This document shows positions 26,403 to 35,358 of a DNA stretch of 64,000 bases, in pieces. The notes under the pieces are model-generated. The model was not told the origin of the DNA, searched no databases, and was given only the letters and a program-made list of their open reading frames with translations. Origin of the DNA: Hyphomicrobiales bacterium (GTDB lineage Bacteria; Pseudomonadota; Alphaproteobacteria; Rhizobiales; Rhizobiaceae); the NCBI GenBank assembly GCA_900472485.1, contig UCII01000001.1:59986-123985 (forward strand), written 5' to 3'. Position 1 is the first letter of the stretch. Each line of letters starts with the position of its first letter. The translations under genes were made by a program, and so were the position numbers.

Positions 26403-27446
26403 ATGATCAAATTATTCAAAATCATCGCTTCGGCCGTCGTCGCCGGCTCGCTTTTCATGACCACGGCTTCCGCGGCGGGACTTAGCGGCGCGCCCGCTCC
26501 TTTCGATAGAAGAACCATCAATATCGCCGTCATCAGCTTCCTTGGCAGCGGCGACTGGCTGCAGGCCTTCGAGGCCGGCGTCAAGCGGCAGGCGGATGCG
26601 CTCGGCGTCAACCTCACCGTCTCGCAGGCCCGCAATGACAATGACACGCAGCGCAATCTCGTCGAGCAGGCGATCAATCTCGGCGTCGACGGCATCATCA
26701 TCAACAATGGCCGCCCAGAGGTCCTGAAGGATGTCGCGCAGAAGGCACTCGACAAGGGCATCAAGGTGGTCGCCTATGACGTCAACCTCGACAATCCGCA
26801 AATTCCGCAGATCGAACAGAGCGACAAGGATATGGCCAAGCTCGTGCTCGACCAGGCCGTGAAGGATAAGGGTGATGGCTTCACCGGCGGTGCCGTCTAC
26901 GTTGCCGGTTTCGCGCCGCTCGACCGCCGCTATGCGGTGTGGAAAGATTTCATTGCCAAGCACAATCTGAAGGAAAAGGCCGTCTGGGGCGTGGTCAACG
27001 ACACCGTTCCCGCCTCCGTTGCCGATCAGACCAAGGCCGTCCTGCGCGCCAATCCGGATATTTCGGTGATCTTCACGCCATGGGATGAATTCGCCAAGGG
27101 CGTGAAGCTCGCCGTCGACGAGCTCGGCCTTTCCGGTCAGGTGAAGATCTATGGCGTCGACACCTCGACCGCCGATATCCAGCTGATGGTCGAGCCGGAT
27201 AGCGCCTGGGTCGCGACGGCCGCGACGAATGCGGCAGTTGTCGGTGAAGTTTCCGTCCGCGCCGTTTCGCTCGCCATTGCCGGCCAGCCTCCGGGCCACT
27301 CCGTTCTTCTGCAGCCGACGCTCATTACGCGTGACGATCTCATCAACAACAAGATCGGCACGATCGAAGAACTCCAGCAGAAATTCCCGGCCTTCCTGAA
27401 AAGCGATGCCGCGACGGCTGCCTGGATCCCAGCGGCCAAGAACTGA
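26403..27446 (+). CDS. Ribose-type ABC transporter substrate-binding protein
   Basis: A 347-residue periplasmic binding protein of the Peripla_BP_4 (RbsB-like) family. A signal peptide (MIKLFKIIASAVVAGSLF, cleavage near TASA-AG) is followed by the typical two-lobe pattern: INIAVISFLGSGDWLQAFEAG, QARNDNDTQRNLVEQAINLG, DGIIINNGRPEVL and VVAYDVNLDNPQIPQIEQSD. The binding-pocket aspartate/asparagine set suggests a polyhydroxy ligand, but the ligand cannot be named. It follows the permease by 39 bases and precedes the LVIVD protein by 73. Confidence 0.9.
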   Translation: MIKLFKIIASAVVAGSLFMTTASAAGLSGAPAPFDRRTINIAVISFLGSGDWLQAFEAGVKRQADALGVNLTVSQARNDNDTQRNLVEQAINLGVDGIIINNGRPEVLKDVAQKALDKGIKVVAYDVNLDNPQIPQIEQSDKDMAKLVLDQAVKDKGDGFTGGAVYVAGFAPLDRRYAVWKDFIAKHNLKEKAVWGVVNDTVPASVADQTKAVLRANPDISVIFTPWDEFAKGVKLAVDELGLSGQVKIYGVDTSTADIQLMVEPDSAWVATAATNAAVVGEVSVRAVSLAIAGQPPGHSVLLQPTLITRDDLINNKIGTIEELQQKFPAFLKSDAATAAWIPAAKN

Positions 27447-27519
27447 GGCTCATCAGCCGCTTTCGCAGGTGCCGCCGTCAAAGGCGGCCCTCTTTACTTC
27501 CTTACGCATGAGAAGAGCC

Positions 27520-28773
27520 ATGGCGTCGACCGACCTGCCCAAACCCGATTTTGCCCGCAACATGACACTAATCGGCCATAGCGATATCGGCGGCCGTGGC
27601 GATGGGCTGCAATTGATGGTTCATCGAGGCTACGCCTATGTTGCCCATCCCTGGTCGCAGGGCTTCTCGATCGTTGACGTTCGCGACCCGAAAAGCCCCA
27701 AGACGGTCAATTACGTGCCGGCGCCAGCCAACACCTGGAACATCCATCTGCAGACGCATGACGACCTGTTGCTGGTCATCAACGCGCTCGACCTCTTTGC
27801 CGACGTGGAAACCTTCACGGATGAGAAGGCCTACTACACGCAGTCCGTCGGCGAGACGGTCGCCTCCAGAAAGCGTGAGCGCGCCTGGACCGCCGGCATG
27901 AGCGTGTTCGATATTTCCGTTCCCGACCGGCCGCGCCAGATCGGCCAACTGGATGCCGAAGGCGTCGGCTTTCACAGGTTATGGTATGTCGGCGGCCGCT
28001 ATGCCTATGCCTCGGCGCTGCTGGACGGCTTCACCGACTATATCTTCGTGACCATCGACATGGCCGATCCGACCAGGCCGGAGCTTGTCGGCCAGTGGTG
28101 GCTTCCCGGCATGAACAGGGCGGCAGGGGAAACGCCTGATTGGGGCGACGGCAAACGGTATGCCCTGCACCATGCACTTGTCCATGGCGACACCGCCTAT
28201 GCCTGCTGGCGCGACGGCGGACTGACGCTCCTCGATATCAAGGATCATTCCGCTCCCCGGCTCATCAAGCACCATAACTGGTGCCCGCCCTATGGCGGCG
28301 GCACGCATTCACCGCTGCCGCTTCCCGGACGCGATCTTCTTGTCGTGGCGGATGAAGCCGTGTTGGACAATGAGGAAGACGGTCGGAAACATACCTGGGT
28401 CTTCGACATCCGCGTGCCCGAAAATCCGATCAGCATCTCGACGTTCCCGATCCCGGCCGAAATCGACTATGCAACGAAGGGCGGTCATTTCGGACCGCAC
28501 AATCTGCATGAAAACCGGCCCGGCTCGTTCGTCTCCGAGACGCTGATCTTTGCGACATGGCAGAATGCCGGCATCCGCGCCTTCGATATTTCCGACTCCT
28601 ATCATCCTGTCGAAACGGGCGCTCTCGTGCCCGCGGGGCCGACTGTCATGACCGACCGCCGTCCCGGCCGTCCGAAAGTCATCCAGTCCGCAGATGTCTT
28701 TGTCGACGCCAATGGTCTGATCTATGCCACGGATTACAACGCCGGACTTGAGATCATCGAATATGGCGGCTGA
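27520..28773 (+). CDS. LVIVD-repeat beta-propeller protein
   Basis: A 417-residue protein built of repeated blades of the LVIVD type, for example FSIVDVRDPKSPKTVNYV, MSVFDISVPDRPRQIG, LTLLDIKDHSAPRLIKHH and IRAFDISDSYHPVETG. No signal peptide is seen with the start at 27520, so it is probably cytoplasmic. Histidines recur at blade-inner positions (LWYVGG after GFHR, LHHALVHGD, GGTHSPLPL, HFGPHNLHENRPG), which could bind a metal on the propeller axis. Its place directly after the sugar ABC genes suggests that it acts on the imported compound. That would be unusual for a family with no settled function. The ATG at 27520 has an AGAAGAG site; 27508 is possible. Confidence 0.78.
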   Translation: MASTDLPKPDFARNMTLIGHSDIGGRGDGLQLMVHRGYAYVAHPWSQGFSIVDVRDPKSPKTVNYVPAPANTWNIHLQTHDDLLLVINALDLFADVETFTDEKAYYTQSVGETVASRKRERAWTAGMSVFDISVPDRPRQIGQLDAEGVGFHRLWYVGGRYAYASALLDGFTDYIFVTIDMADPTRPELVGQWWLPGMNRAAGETPDWGDGKRYALHHALVHGDTAYACWRDGGLTLLDIKDHSAPRLIKHHNWCPPYGGGTHSPLPLPGRDLLVVADEAVLDNEEDGRKHTWVFDIRVPENPISISTFPIPAEIDYATKGGHFGPHNLHENRPGSFVSETLIFATWQNAGIRAFDISDSYHPVETGALVPAGPTVMTDRRPGRPKVIQSADVFVDANGLIYATDYNAGLEIIEYGG

Positions 28774-28872
28774 TGCGCGAGCTTAGCCCCAAATCCATAT
28801 TTATCGACGAAAGAAGAGAAGTTTTCCAGCACGGCATGAGCCGACATGTGAGTGACGAGGCTGACCTTGTCG

Positions 28873-29898
28873 TCAGGCGCACGCGCCAAAACGCGCCCGA
28901 TAAAAGCCGGGTGTTATGGCAAGATGCTTGAGAAAGGTCCTATGCAGCGTGTCGAGGCTTGAAAAGCCCGAACGCTCGGCGATACGGGCCAGCGGCCAAT
29001 CAGAGCTTTCGAGAAGCGCCTTTGCCCGTTCCAGCCGAGCGGCTTCGACGAATTGCGCCGGCGTTGTTCCGGTTTCCTTTCGGAAACTGCGCGAAAAGGT
29101 GCGCTCCGTCATGCCGACCCGGCTGGCAAGAGCAGGTCCCGATAGATCTCCTGTCGGATCATCGACGATCTCGCTCAAGAGCTGCCGCAGGCGCGGCGTC
29201 GCATTCGCCTGAAGGGCGAGGCCCGTGCTGAACTGCGACTGACCGCCCGGCCGGCGCATGAACAATACCATCTGTCGCGCAACGGCAAGAGCGGTCTTCG
29301 GACCACAATCGGCCTCGACCAGCGCCAGACATAGATCGATGCCAGCCGTGATGCCGGCCGAGGTGAAGACAGGCGGCTCCGCCACAAAGATGGCATCGGG
29401 CTCGACCTCGATCTGAGGCCGCAACTCTTTCAAAAGGGAACAGGAATTCCAATGCGTGGTCGCTCGTCTGCCATCGAGGAAGCCGCCGGCCGCGAGGATG
29501 AAGGCTCCGGTGCAGACACTGGCCATGCGCCGGGTAGACCTCGCCTGCGAATGCAGCCAGGCAAGCAGATCCGTTTGAAATATGACCTGCCGAAGCCCAT
29601 CCTCGCTGCCGCCGGCGAGGATGATCGTATCGAGATCGGCAGGCAGTTGCTCCAGGCTCGCGGTCTCGCCGAAGACCAGCCCACCGGCAGAGCTGCTCTT
29701 TATGGTTCCGCCCGCTGGGGACGCGAGCAGAACCTCATAAGGCCCCGCGCGCTCGGGCAGATGGAGATTGGCCATCGCGAAGACCTCCATCGGTCCGACG
29801 ATATCGAGCGCCTGAACACCGTCATAGCCGATAACAACGATGCGCCGAGGGGAATGTCCAGAATCCTGCATTGGCGGAAAATGCGATATCTTTGTCAT
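28873..29898 (-). CDS. GlxA-type transcriptional regulator (DJ-1/PfpI plus AraC)
   Basis: A 341-residue regulator. The N-terminal half is a DJ-1/PfpI-like amidotransferase domain (IVVIGYDGVQALDIVGPMEVF, LDTIILAGGSEDG, MASVCTGAFILAAGGFLDGR, ATTHWN). The C-terminal AraC double helix-turn-helix reads SRVGMTERTFSRSFRKETG and IAERSGFSSLDTLHRTFLKHL. Relatives include GlxA and regulators of glycine betaine or arginine catabolism. It is divergent from an exported DJ-1/PfpI protein that it may control. The start at 29898 (MTKISHFPP) is a compromise; 29871 and 29955 are alternatives. Confidence 0.86.
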   Translation of the reverse strand: MTKISHFPPMQDSGHSPRRIVVIGYDGVQALDIVGPMEVFAMANLHLPERAGPYEVLLASPAGGTIKSSSAGGLVFGETASLEQLPADLDTIILAGGSEDGLRQVIFQTDLLAWLHSQARSTRRMASVCTGAFILAAGGFLDGRRATTHWNSCSLLKELRPQIEVEPDAIFVAEPPVFTSAGITAGIDLCLALVEADCGPKTALAVARQMVLFMRRPGGQSQFSTGLALQANATPRLRQLLSEIVDDPTGDLSGPALASRVGMTERTFSRSFRKETGTTPAQFVEAARLERAKALLESSDWPLARIAERSGFSSLDTLHRTFLKHLAITPGFYRARFGACA

Positions 29899-29960
29899 TT
29901 TCGCCAGCTTGCGAACCAAATATTTCCGAGGGCATGACATCAAAAATCCGGACACGTGCC

Positions 29961-31049
29961 ATGGATCGCCATCCTCTCAAAACCTTCCTTCTCACCCTGT
30001 TCGCATTTTGCATTGCGATTTTCCCTTTCGAGAGACCTGCAACAGCGGCAGAAAATGCCATCCGGCTCCCGACGTTCAAAGCCGGACGGACACGGCCCCT
30101 CATCGCAATTGCCGCCGACAACCGAGGCACGGAGACGACCGATCTCGTCATCCCCTATGGCGTCCTGCGCGGTGCCGATGTCGCCGACGTCGTGATCGTC
30201 TCGACCCAGGTAGGCATCGTGAACCTGATGCCGGCGCTGAAAATCAAGCCGGACGCGACAATGCCGGACTTTGACCGTGAGCATCCGGAAGGCGCCGATA
30301 TCGTCATCGTCCCCGCCATGCATGATGACAGCAGCCACAACGCCATTGCCTGGATTCGCGAGCAATCATCGAAGGGCGCGATGGTCGTTTCGATCTGTGA
30401 GGGCGCTTGGCTTGCGGCAAGGGCCGGCGTGTTCGACGGCAAGCGCGCCACCACCCATTGGTACGCCTTCAACAAGATCCGCCGTAACTTTCCGCGGACA
30501 GAGTGGGTTCATAACCAGCGTTACATCGTCGACGGCAATGTCATGAGCACCACGGGCGTCACGGCATCGATCCCCGCTTCCCTGACTCTGGTGGAGGCCA
30601 TTGCTGGCGCGCAGAAGGCGCGCTCGGCTGCCGCCCGGCTGGGTGTCATCGATTGGAGCAGCGCGCATGATTCCACACCGTTTCACATGACAACGAGCCG
30701 CCTCTGGCGCTTTGCCGGCAACACCCTTGCCTTCTGGAACCACGAGATCATCCGCCTGCCCGTGGAGCACGGTTTCGATGAAATCGCGTTGGCGCTGACG
30801 GCGGATGCGTGGTCTAGAACCTATCGTTCGAAGGCTGTCATTGCGGAGCCGGCCCAATCCATCCGTTCGCGCAACGGCCTCGTGCTCGTGCCGGACCTTT
30901 CAGCCCATACCGATGCCTCGGTCGTGACGGTTCCCGCGCGCCCGTCCGCGCAGGCGCTGGATCAGGCGCTGTTCGAGATTACCGCGCGGTATGGTGCACG
31001 AACATCCGATATCGTCGCGCTGCAGCTCGAATATCCCATACAGCATTGA
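29961..31049 (+). CDS. Exported DJ-1/PfpI family protein
   Basis: A 362-residue protein with a signal peptide (basic MDRHPLK, hydrophobic FLLTLFAFCIAIF, cleavage near ATA-AENA) and a DJ-1/PfpI domain. The nucleophile-elbow cysteine is in VVSICEGAWLAARAG, preceded by ADIVIVPAMHDD and followed by KRATTHWYAFNKI, the same order as in GlxA regulators. The C-terminal 130 residues after about 225 are not an AraC domain, and I do not recognise them. A periplasmic GlxA-like domain without DNA binding suggests a sensor or hydrolase. In-frame ATG 29934 is an alternative start. Confidence 0.75.
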   Translation: MDRHPLKTFLLTLFAFCIAIFPFERPATAAENAIRLPTFKAGRTRPLIAIAADNRGTETTDLVIPYGVLRGADVADVVIVSTQVGIVNLMPALKIKPDATMPDFDREHPEGADIVIVPAMHDDSSHNAIAWIREQSSKGAMVVSICEGAWLAARAGVFDGKRATTHWYAFNKIRRNFPRTEWVHNQRYIVDGNVMSTTGVTASIPASLTLVEAIAGAQKARSAAARLGVIDWSSAHDSTPFHMTTSRLWRFAGNTLAFWNHEIIRLPVEHGFDEIALALTADAWSRTYRSKAVIAEPAQSIRSRNGLVLVPDLSAHTDASVVTVPARPSAQALDQALFEITARYGARTSDIVALQLEYPIQH

Positions 31050-31186
31050 TCCATCATTATCCGCCACCGATCTCGCAAAGTTCGGCGGTGGTCGACGGCT
31101 GCACTCTCGTAATGAACACGGCAGCCAAGATATGACTTGCGCCACCTTGCCCGTTGCCTTTTCGGCAATCGATAGTACGCATAATT

Positions 31187-31201
31187 GTTCTTTATTAGAA
31201 C
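31187..31201. promoter_or_regulatory. Short inverted repeat upstream of the 31.3 kb transporter operon
   Basis: GTTCT and AGAAC flank TTATT, 82 bases before the binding-protein start, within an AT-rich stretch (ATAATTG). It is the only dyad noted there. It may be part of the promoter or an operator, but the arms are short. Confidence 0.25.
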
Positions 31202-31283
31202 GCTGAATTCCCCCATCATCCCTCCCATTGGTGGATAACGAGACGAAAAGTCCGATCGCCCAATCAACAGGGGAACTATCAGC

Positions 31284-32318
31284 ATGTCTCAATTCATGAT
31301 GAATCGTCGCCGTTTCCTGTCCAATGCCGCCTTGGTCGGAGGTCTCGCCGCGACACAGACCTTCGTCGGCATCCGCGCGGGCAAGGCCGCCGATGTTGCC
31401 GAGGTGCGCATGCAGCTAGGCTGGCTTGCTTCCAACGGACTCATCGGCGAAGTCGCGGCACAGAAGAAGGGCTTCTTCACCGAGCAGGGCATCAATCTCA
31501 CCATCGTCCCCGGCGGCCCGAATGTCGATGGCGTCGCCGGCGTTGCAGCAGGCCAATCCACCATCGGGCAGATTTCCTCCAGCCCGTCCGTCATGCTCGC
31601 CCGCTCGGCCGGCATGCCGGTCAAGGCGTTTCTGGCCGGATACCGTAAGCATCCCTTTACGTATTTCTCGCTGAAGAAGGCACCTATCCGCGAGCCGAAG
31701 GACATGATCGGCAAGACGATCGCCACGCAGCCGACCGCCTTCATCCTGCTGCGCGCGCTGCTGGCCAAAAACGGTATTCCGGAAGACAAGGTGAAGATGG
31801 TCAACATGGGTTCCGACATGAACCAGCTGATCACCGGCCAGGCCGATGCCGTTACCGGCTGGGTGACGAACACCAATGCGCTAAAGGTGCTCGGCGGTGA
31901 CCGTGTCGACATGATGCTGTGGGATGCGGGCCTGCAGCTCTACGCCAACGTCTACTACACGACCGACGAACAGCTCGACAAGCATTCCGACGTGCTGGTG
32001 CGCTTCACCACGGCCGCCGCCAAAGGCTGGGGTTATGTTCGCGACCATCCGGAAGAGGCGGTCGACATGCTCGTCGACGCCTATCCCAACCTCGACAAGA
32101 CCAGCGAGCTCGAGGCCGTCCACCCGGTCATCGATTTCTCCTTCGGCGACAGCACCAAGCAGACCGGCTGGGGTGCGATGAACAACGACAATTGGGCCGC
32201 CCAGATCAAGGCTTATGCCGATCTCAAGCAGTTTGCCGGCGCCATACCGACCGTCGACGACGTCGCTACAATGGCGATCCTCGACGCGACGACCGATATC
32301 CGCAAGCAGATCGGATGA
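31284..32318 (+). CDS. ABC transporter substrate-binding protein, SsuA/NMT1-like
   Basis: A 344-residue binding protein with a twin-arginine signal (NRRRFLSNAALVGG), cleaved near RAGKAADVAE. The mature domain follows the NMT1/SsuA pattern: VRMQLGWLASNGLIGEVAAQ, KKGFFTEQGINLTIVPGG, KTIATQPTAFILL and GQADAVTGWVTN. The family covers sulfonates, taurine, nitrate, thiamine pyrimidines and aromatic acids. The neighbouring CoA-dependent genes suggest a carboxylate or heterocycle. It is first in a long operon, with an AGGGGAA ribosome site. Export in folded form through Tat is common for rhizobial members. Confidence 0.88.
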   Translation: MSQFMMNRRRFLSNAALVGGLAATQTFVGIRAGKAADVAEVRMQLGWLASNGLIGEVAAQKKGFFTEQGINLTIVPGGPNVDGVAGVAAGQSTIGQISSSPSVMLARSAGMPVKAFLAGYRKHPFTYFSLKKAPIREPKDMIGKTIATQPTAFILLRALLAKNGIPEDKVKMVNMGSDMNQLITGQADAVTGWVTNTNALKVLGGDRVDMMLWDAGLQLYANVYYTTDEQLDKHSDVLVRFTTAAAKGWGYVRDHPEEAVDMLVDAYPNLDKTSELEAVHPVIDFSFGDSTKQTGWGAMNNDNWAAQIKAYADLKQFAGAIPTVDDVATMAILDATTDIRKQIG

Positions 32319-33142
32319 ATGCCATGATGAGCGCCGCCACCATCAAGCAGCCACAGCCGCTACCAGCAGCCGAAACGACGAGGCTCGCGGTTTCTATTCG
32401 CGATCTCGACATTCGCTTCGGCGACAAGGGTAACGAGTTCACCGCTCTCTCCAATGTCTCCGTCGACATTCCCGAGGGGTCGTTCGTCACCATGCTCGGG
32501 CCATCCGGCTGCGGCAAGTCGACCTTGCTGCGCTGCATCGCCGATCTCGTTAACATCAGCGGCGGTTCGGTTTTGGTGTTCGGCCGGCCACCACGAGAGG
32601 CACGTGAGGGTCGCGATTTTGCCTTCGTTTTCCAGGAGGCAACGCTTTTGCCCTGGCGGAGCGTCATCGACAATGTCCGTCTGCCGCTGGAAGTCGGCAG
32701 GCACGATAAAAGCTCCTACGCCGATCCCATGGAGCTGCTCGCCCTCGTCGGCCTCAAGGGTCGCGAAAATGCCCTGCCGCACGAATTGTCCGGCGGCATG
32801 CGCCAGCGCGTCGCCATCGCCCGCGCCCTGATAACCAAGCCGCGTATCCTTTTAATGGATGAGCCTTTCGGCGCCCTGGACGAAATCACCCGTGACAAGC
32901 TCAATGAAGAACTGCTTCGCATCTGGCGCGAAACCGGCACGACCATCGTCTTCGTCACCCATTCCATTCCTGAGGCGGTCTTCCTCGGTCAGCACGTGCT
33001 GATGCTGCAGGCCCATCCCGGCCGCGTGAAAGAGTTCATGGAGGTCGATCTTCCCTATCCCCGCGCCCTTGCGATGCGCGACACGGTCGACTTCATCAAA
33101 GTCACAGCGCATCTGCGCGCGCTGCTGGAGGAATGCATATGA
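32315..33142 (+). CDS. ABC transporter ATP-binding protein, SsuB/TauB-like
   Basis: A 275-residue ATPase with Walker A LGPSGCGKSTLLRCIAD, Q-loop FQEATLLPW, signature LSGGMRQRVAIARAL, Walker B ILLMDEPFGALDE and H-loop FVTHSIPEAVFLG. The set is typical for the nitrate/sulfonate/taurine class, including the PWRSVIDNVRLPLEV segment. It starts inside the stop of the binding-protein gene (ATGA), and its own stop overlaps the permease start in the same way. It energises uptake of the operon substrate. Confidence 0.93.
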   Translation: MNAMMSAATIKQPQPLPAAETTRLAVSIRDLDIRFGDKGNEFTALSNVSVDIPEGSFVTMLGPSGCGKSTLLRCIADLVNISGGSVLVFGRPPREAREGRDFAFVFQEATLLPWRSVIDNVRLPLEVGRHDKSSYADPMELLALVGLKGRENALPHELSGGMRQRVAIARALITKPRILLMDEPFGALDEITRDKLNEELLRIWRETGTTIVFVTHSIPEAVFLGQHVLMLQAHPGRVKEFMEVDLPYPRALAMRDTVDFIKVTAHLRALLEECI

Positions 33143-33972
33143 GCAACGCCGTGCACTCCGACTTCGGCCGTATTGCCAAGACGCCGCGCAAGGTCGCCAT
33201 TCTCGACGCCACCGTCGGCGTTCTCTCCTCGCACATGCCGGCGATCCTTGCAGCACTCGGCTGCATCGTGCTCTGGCAGGCGGTCATCTGGATCTTCAAG
33301 ATCCCGACCTTCATGGCGCCGAGCCCACTCGATGTGCTCTACGCCTTTCGCGACAATGCCGCAACACTGACGCGAAACTTCCTGCCGACCGTGCTCGAGG
33401 CCGTTCTTGGCTTCGTCTTCGGCAATCTCGTCGCCATCCTGCTGGCGATCTGGTTCGTCCACAGCGCGACGGCCGAAAAGGCCTTCTATCCAATCGCCGT
33501 CTTCGTCAAGGCGATCCCGATCATCGCGCTGGCGCCGATCCTCGTCCTGATCTTCGGCAATGGCGTTGCCCCGAAGATTATCATCGCCGGCCTGATCTGC
33601 TTCTTCCCGACGCTGGTCAACATGGTCCAGGGACTTCGCTCCGCGAGCCCCGCCATGCTCGACCTGATGCGGGTGCTTTCGGCTAGCAATTCGGAGATCC
33701 TGTGGAAGGTTCGCCTGCCAAGCTCGCTGCCATTCCTGTTCGCCGCGTTGAAGATCGCCGCAACGAGCAGCGTCATGGGCGCGATCGTCGCGGAATGGAT
33801 CGGCTCCAGCTTCGGGCTCGGCGCCCTCATCATTGAGGCGACCTATAATTTCCGCTCGCCGCTGCTTTACGCGACGGTGGTCATTGCCGCGCTGCTGGCC
33901 GTGATCCTCTTCTTCATCGTCTCGGTCGCCGAGGCGAGGATGATCCGCTGGAAGCCGTCTGGGCAGCACTAA
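33139..33972 (+). CDS. ABC transporter permease, SsuC/TauC-like
   Basis: A 277-residue inner-membrane permease of the BPD_transp_1 family with about six helices after a 45-residue cytoplasmic start. The EAA coupling loop is readable (LMRVLSASNSEILWKVRLPSSLPFLFAALKIA). The start of the family core is IPTFMAPSPLDVLYAFRDN. It begins in the ATPase stop (ATGA); an in-frame ATG at 33133 is two codons earlier. With the preceding two genes it forms a complete importer. Confidence 0.92.
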   Translation: MSNAVHSDFGRIAKTPRKVAILDATVGVLSSHMPAILAALGCIVLWQAVIWIFKIPTFMAPSPLDVLYAFRDNAATLTRNFLPTVLEAVLGFVFGNLVAILLAIWFVHSATAEKAFYPIAVFVKAIPIIALAPILVLIFGNGVAPKIIIAGLICFFPTLVNMVQGLRSASPAMLDLMRVLSASNSEILWKVRLPSSLPFLFAALKIAATSSVMGAIVAEWIGSSFGLGALIIEATYNFRSPLLYATVVIAALLAVILFFIVSVAEARMIRWKPSGQH

Positions 33973-33999
33973 AGCTTAGAAAACATCGAGGGAACACTA

Positions 34000-35358
34000 A
34001 TGGAACAGGTTATTCACCAGCCTGCACGGGATATCCGTGTCGTCGATCGCTCCGATGTGGTCGTGGTCGGCGGTGGCCCGGCAGGGATTGCCGCAGCCGT
34101 CTCGGCCGCACGCAACGGCGCCAGCGTCACGCTTCTCGAACGCTATCCCTATGTCGGCGGACTTGCCGCCGGCGGCATGGTGCTCGTGCTCGACGACATG
34201 ATCAACGAGCTTGAAATCACCGTGCGCGGCATCTGCATGGAGATGATCGAGCGCATGAAGCGCTGGGGACTGTGCGTGACCCCGACCGATCGCGATCGCC
34301 TGATCGAATTCCGCGATACGCCGGAGGCCTGGCAGCGCTGGGCGCGCTGGGGCCTCTTCGACTTCCACACCCAATCGATGCCGCATCCGATCTGCTTTTC
34401 GGCCGCCTTCGATCCCGACGCCTTCAAGCGCGCCGCCTATGACATGATCGCGGAATCCAGGATCAAGCTCAGAACGCATAGCTGGTTCTCCTCGGCGATC
34501 GTCGAGGATGGCGCAATCAAGGGCGTGATCTGCCAGACCAAGGAAGGCATGCAGGCGATCCTCGGCGATGTCGTCATCGACACGACGGGCGATCTCGATG
34601 TCGCCGCAAGCGCGGGAGCTTCCCATGTCGAATCCAATTTCATCCTGACGACGGTCTCGCGCTGGGGCGGCGTCGATACGGAAGCGGCGGAGCGTTTCGA
34701 ACAGCAGGAGCCGGAAGCCTTCAAGGCGCTCGATCATGAAGCCAAGCGGCTGATCGGCGGCTGCTGGTCCTTCTGGTGGTTGAAGACGCCGCTGCCCGGC
34801 GTCGTCTGGCTGAACTGCCCGCATATGCCGACGCTGAGTGGTCTAAAGGTCGACGACCTGACCAGAGCGGAGATGGAAGGCCGCTCGCGGATCGCAAAGC
34901 TGCTCGATTTCGCGCGAGAAAAGATGCCCGGCTTCGAGAATGCCTATGTCGTCGATTTCGCACCGCAGACCGGCGTGCGCCAGACGCGGCTGCTGCAGGG
35001 AGATTATGTCGTGACGAAGGACGACGTCATGACCCGCCGCCATTTTGTCGACACCGTCTGCCGCGGCCGCGATTATTATACGCCTTACCGCGCCATGTTG
35101 CCCAGGGAGGTCGACCAGCTGATCGTTGCCGGCCGGCATTATTCTTCAACGCCGCAAGCACAGAAATCCAGTCGCGAGATCCCGCCATGCATGGCGATGG
35201 GCGAGGCCGCGGGTGTCGCCGCAACCGTCGCCCTCAATGCCGGTACGACCGTTCGCAAGGCCGATGTCAAGGCAATTCAGAAACAGATGCGGGCCCAGGG
35301 CGCCGATCCCGGCGACATCCCCTCGGAGAACGCGACATATTTGGAGGCTGCAGAATGA
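34000..35358 (+). CDS. FAD-dependent oxidoreductase (FAD_oxidored family)
   Basis: A 452-residue flavoprotein with an N-terminal FAD motif VVVGGGPAGIAAAVSAARNG (near residue 21) and LLERYPYVGGLAAGGMV, the pattern of the FAD_oxidored/fumarate-reductase-like group. The C-terminus repeats the flavin-binding fold (AGRHYSSTPQAQKSS, MAMGEAAGVAATVAL). No signal peptide is present, so it is cytoplasmic. Members reduce or oxidise small unsaturated acids. The reaction here is not identified. It lies 27 bases after the importer and overlaps the CoA-transferase start, placing it in the pathway next to CoA activation. Confidence 0.82.
   Translation: MEQVIHQPARDIRVVDRSDVVVVGGGPAGIAAAVSAARNGASVTLLERYPYVGGLAAGGMVLVLDDMINELEITVRGICMEMIERMKRWGLCVTPTDRDRLIEFRDTPEAWQRWARWGLFDFHTQSMPHPICFSAAFDPDAFKRAAYDMIAESRIKLRTHSWFSSAIVEDGAIKGVICQTKEGMQAILGDVVIDTTGDLDVAASAGASHVESNFILTTVSRWGGVDTEAAERFEQQEPEAFKALDHEAKRLIGGCWSFWWLKTPLPGVVWLNCPHMPTLSGLKVDDLTRAEMEGRSRIAKLLDFAREKMPGFENAYVVDFAPQTGVRQTRLLQGDYVVTKDDVMTRRHFVDTVCRGRDYYTPYRAMLPREVDQLIVAGRHYSSTPQAQKSSREIPPCMAMGEAAGVAATVALNAGTTVRKADVKAIQKQMRAQGADPGDIPSENATYLEAAE

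Noticed and set aside
33055..33969. 304-residue minus-strand open frame
   Set aside because: Antisense to the ABC permease, with low-complexity charged composition and no domain.
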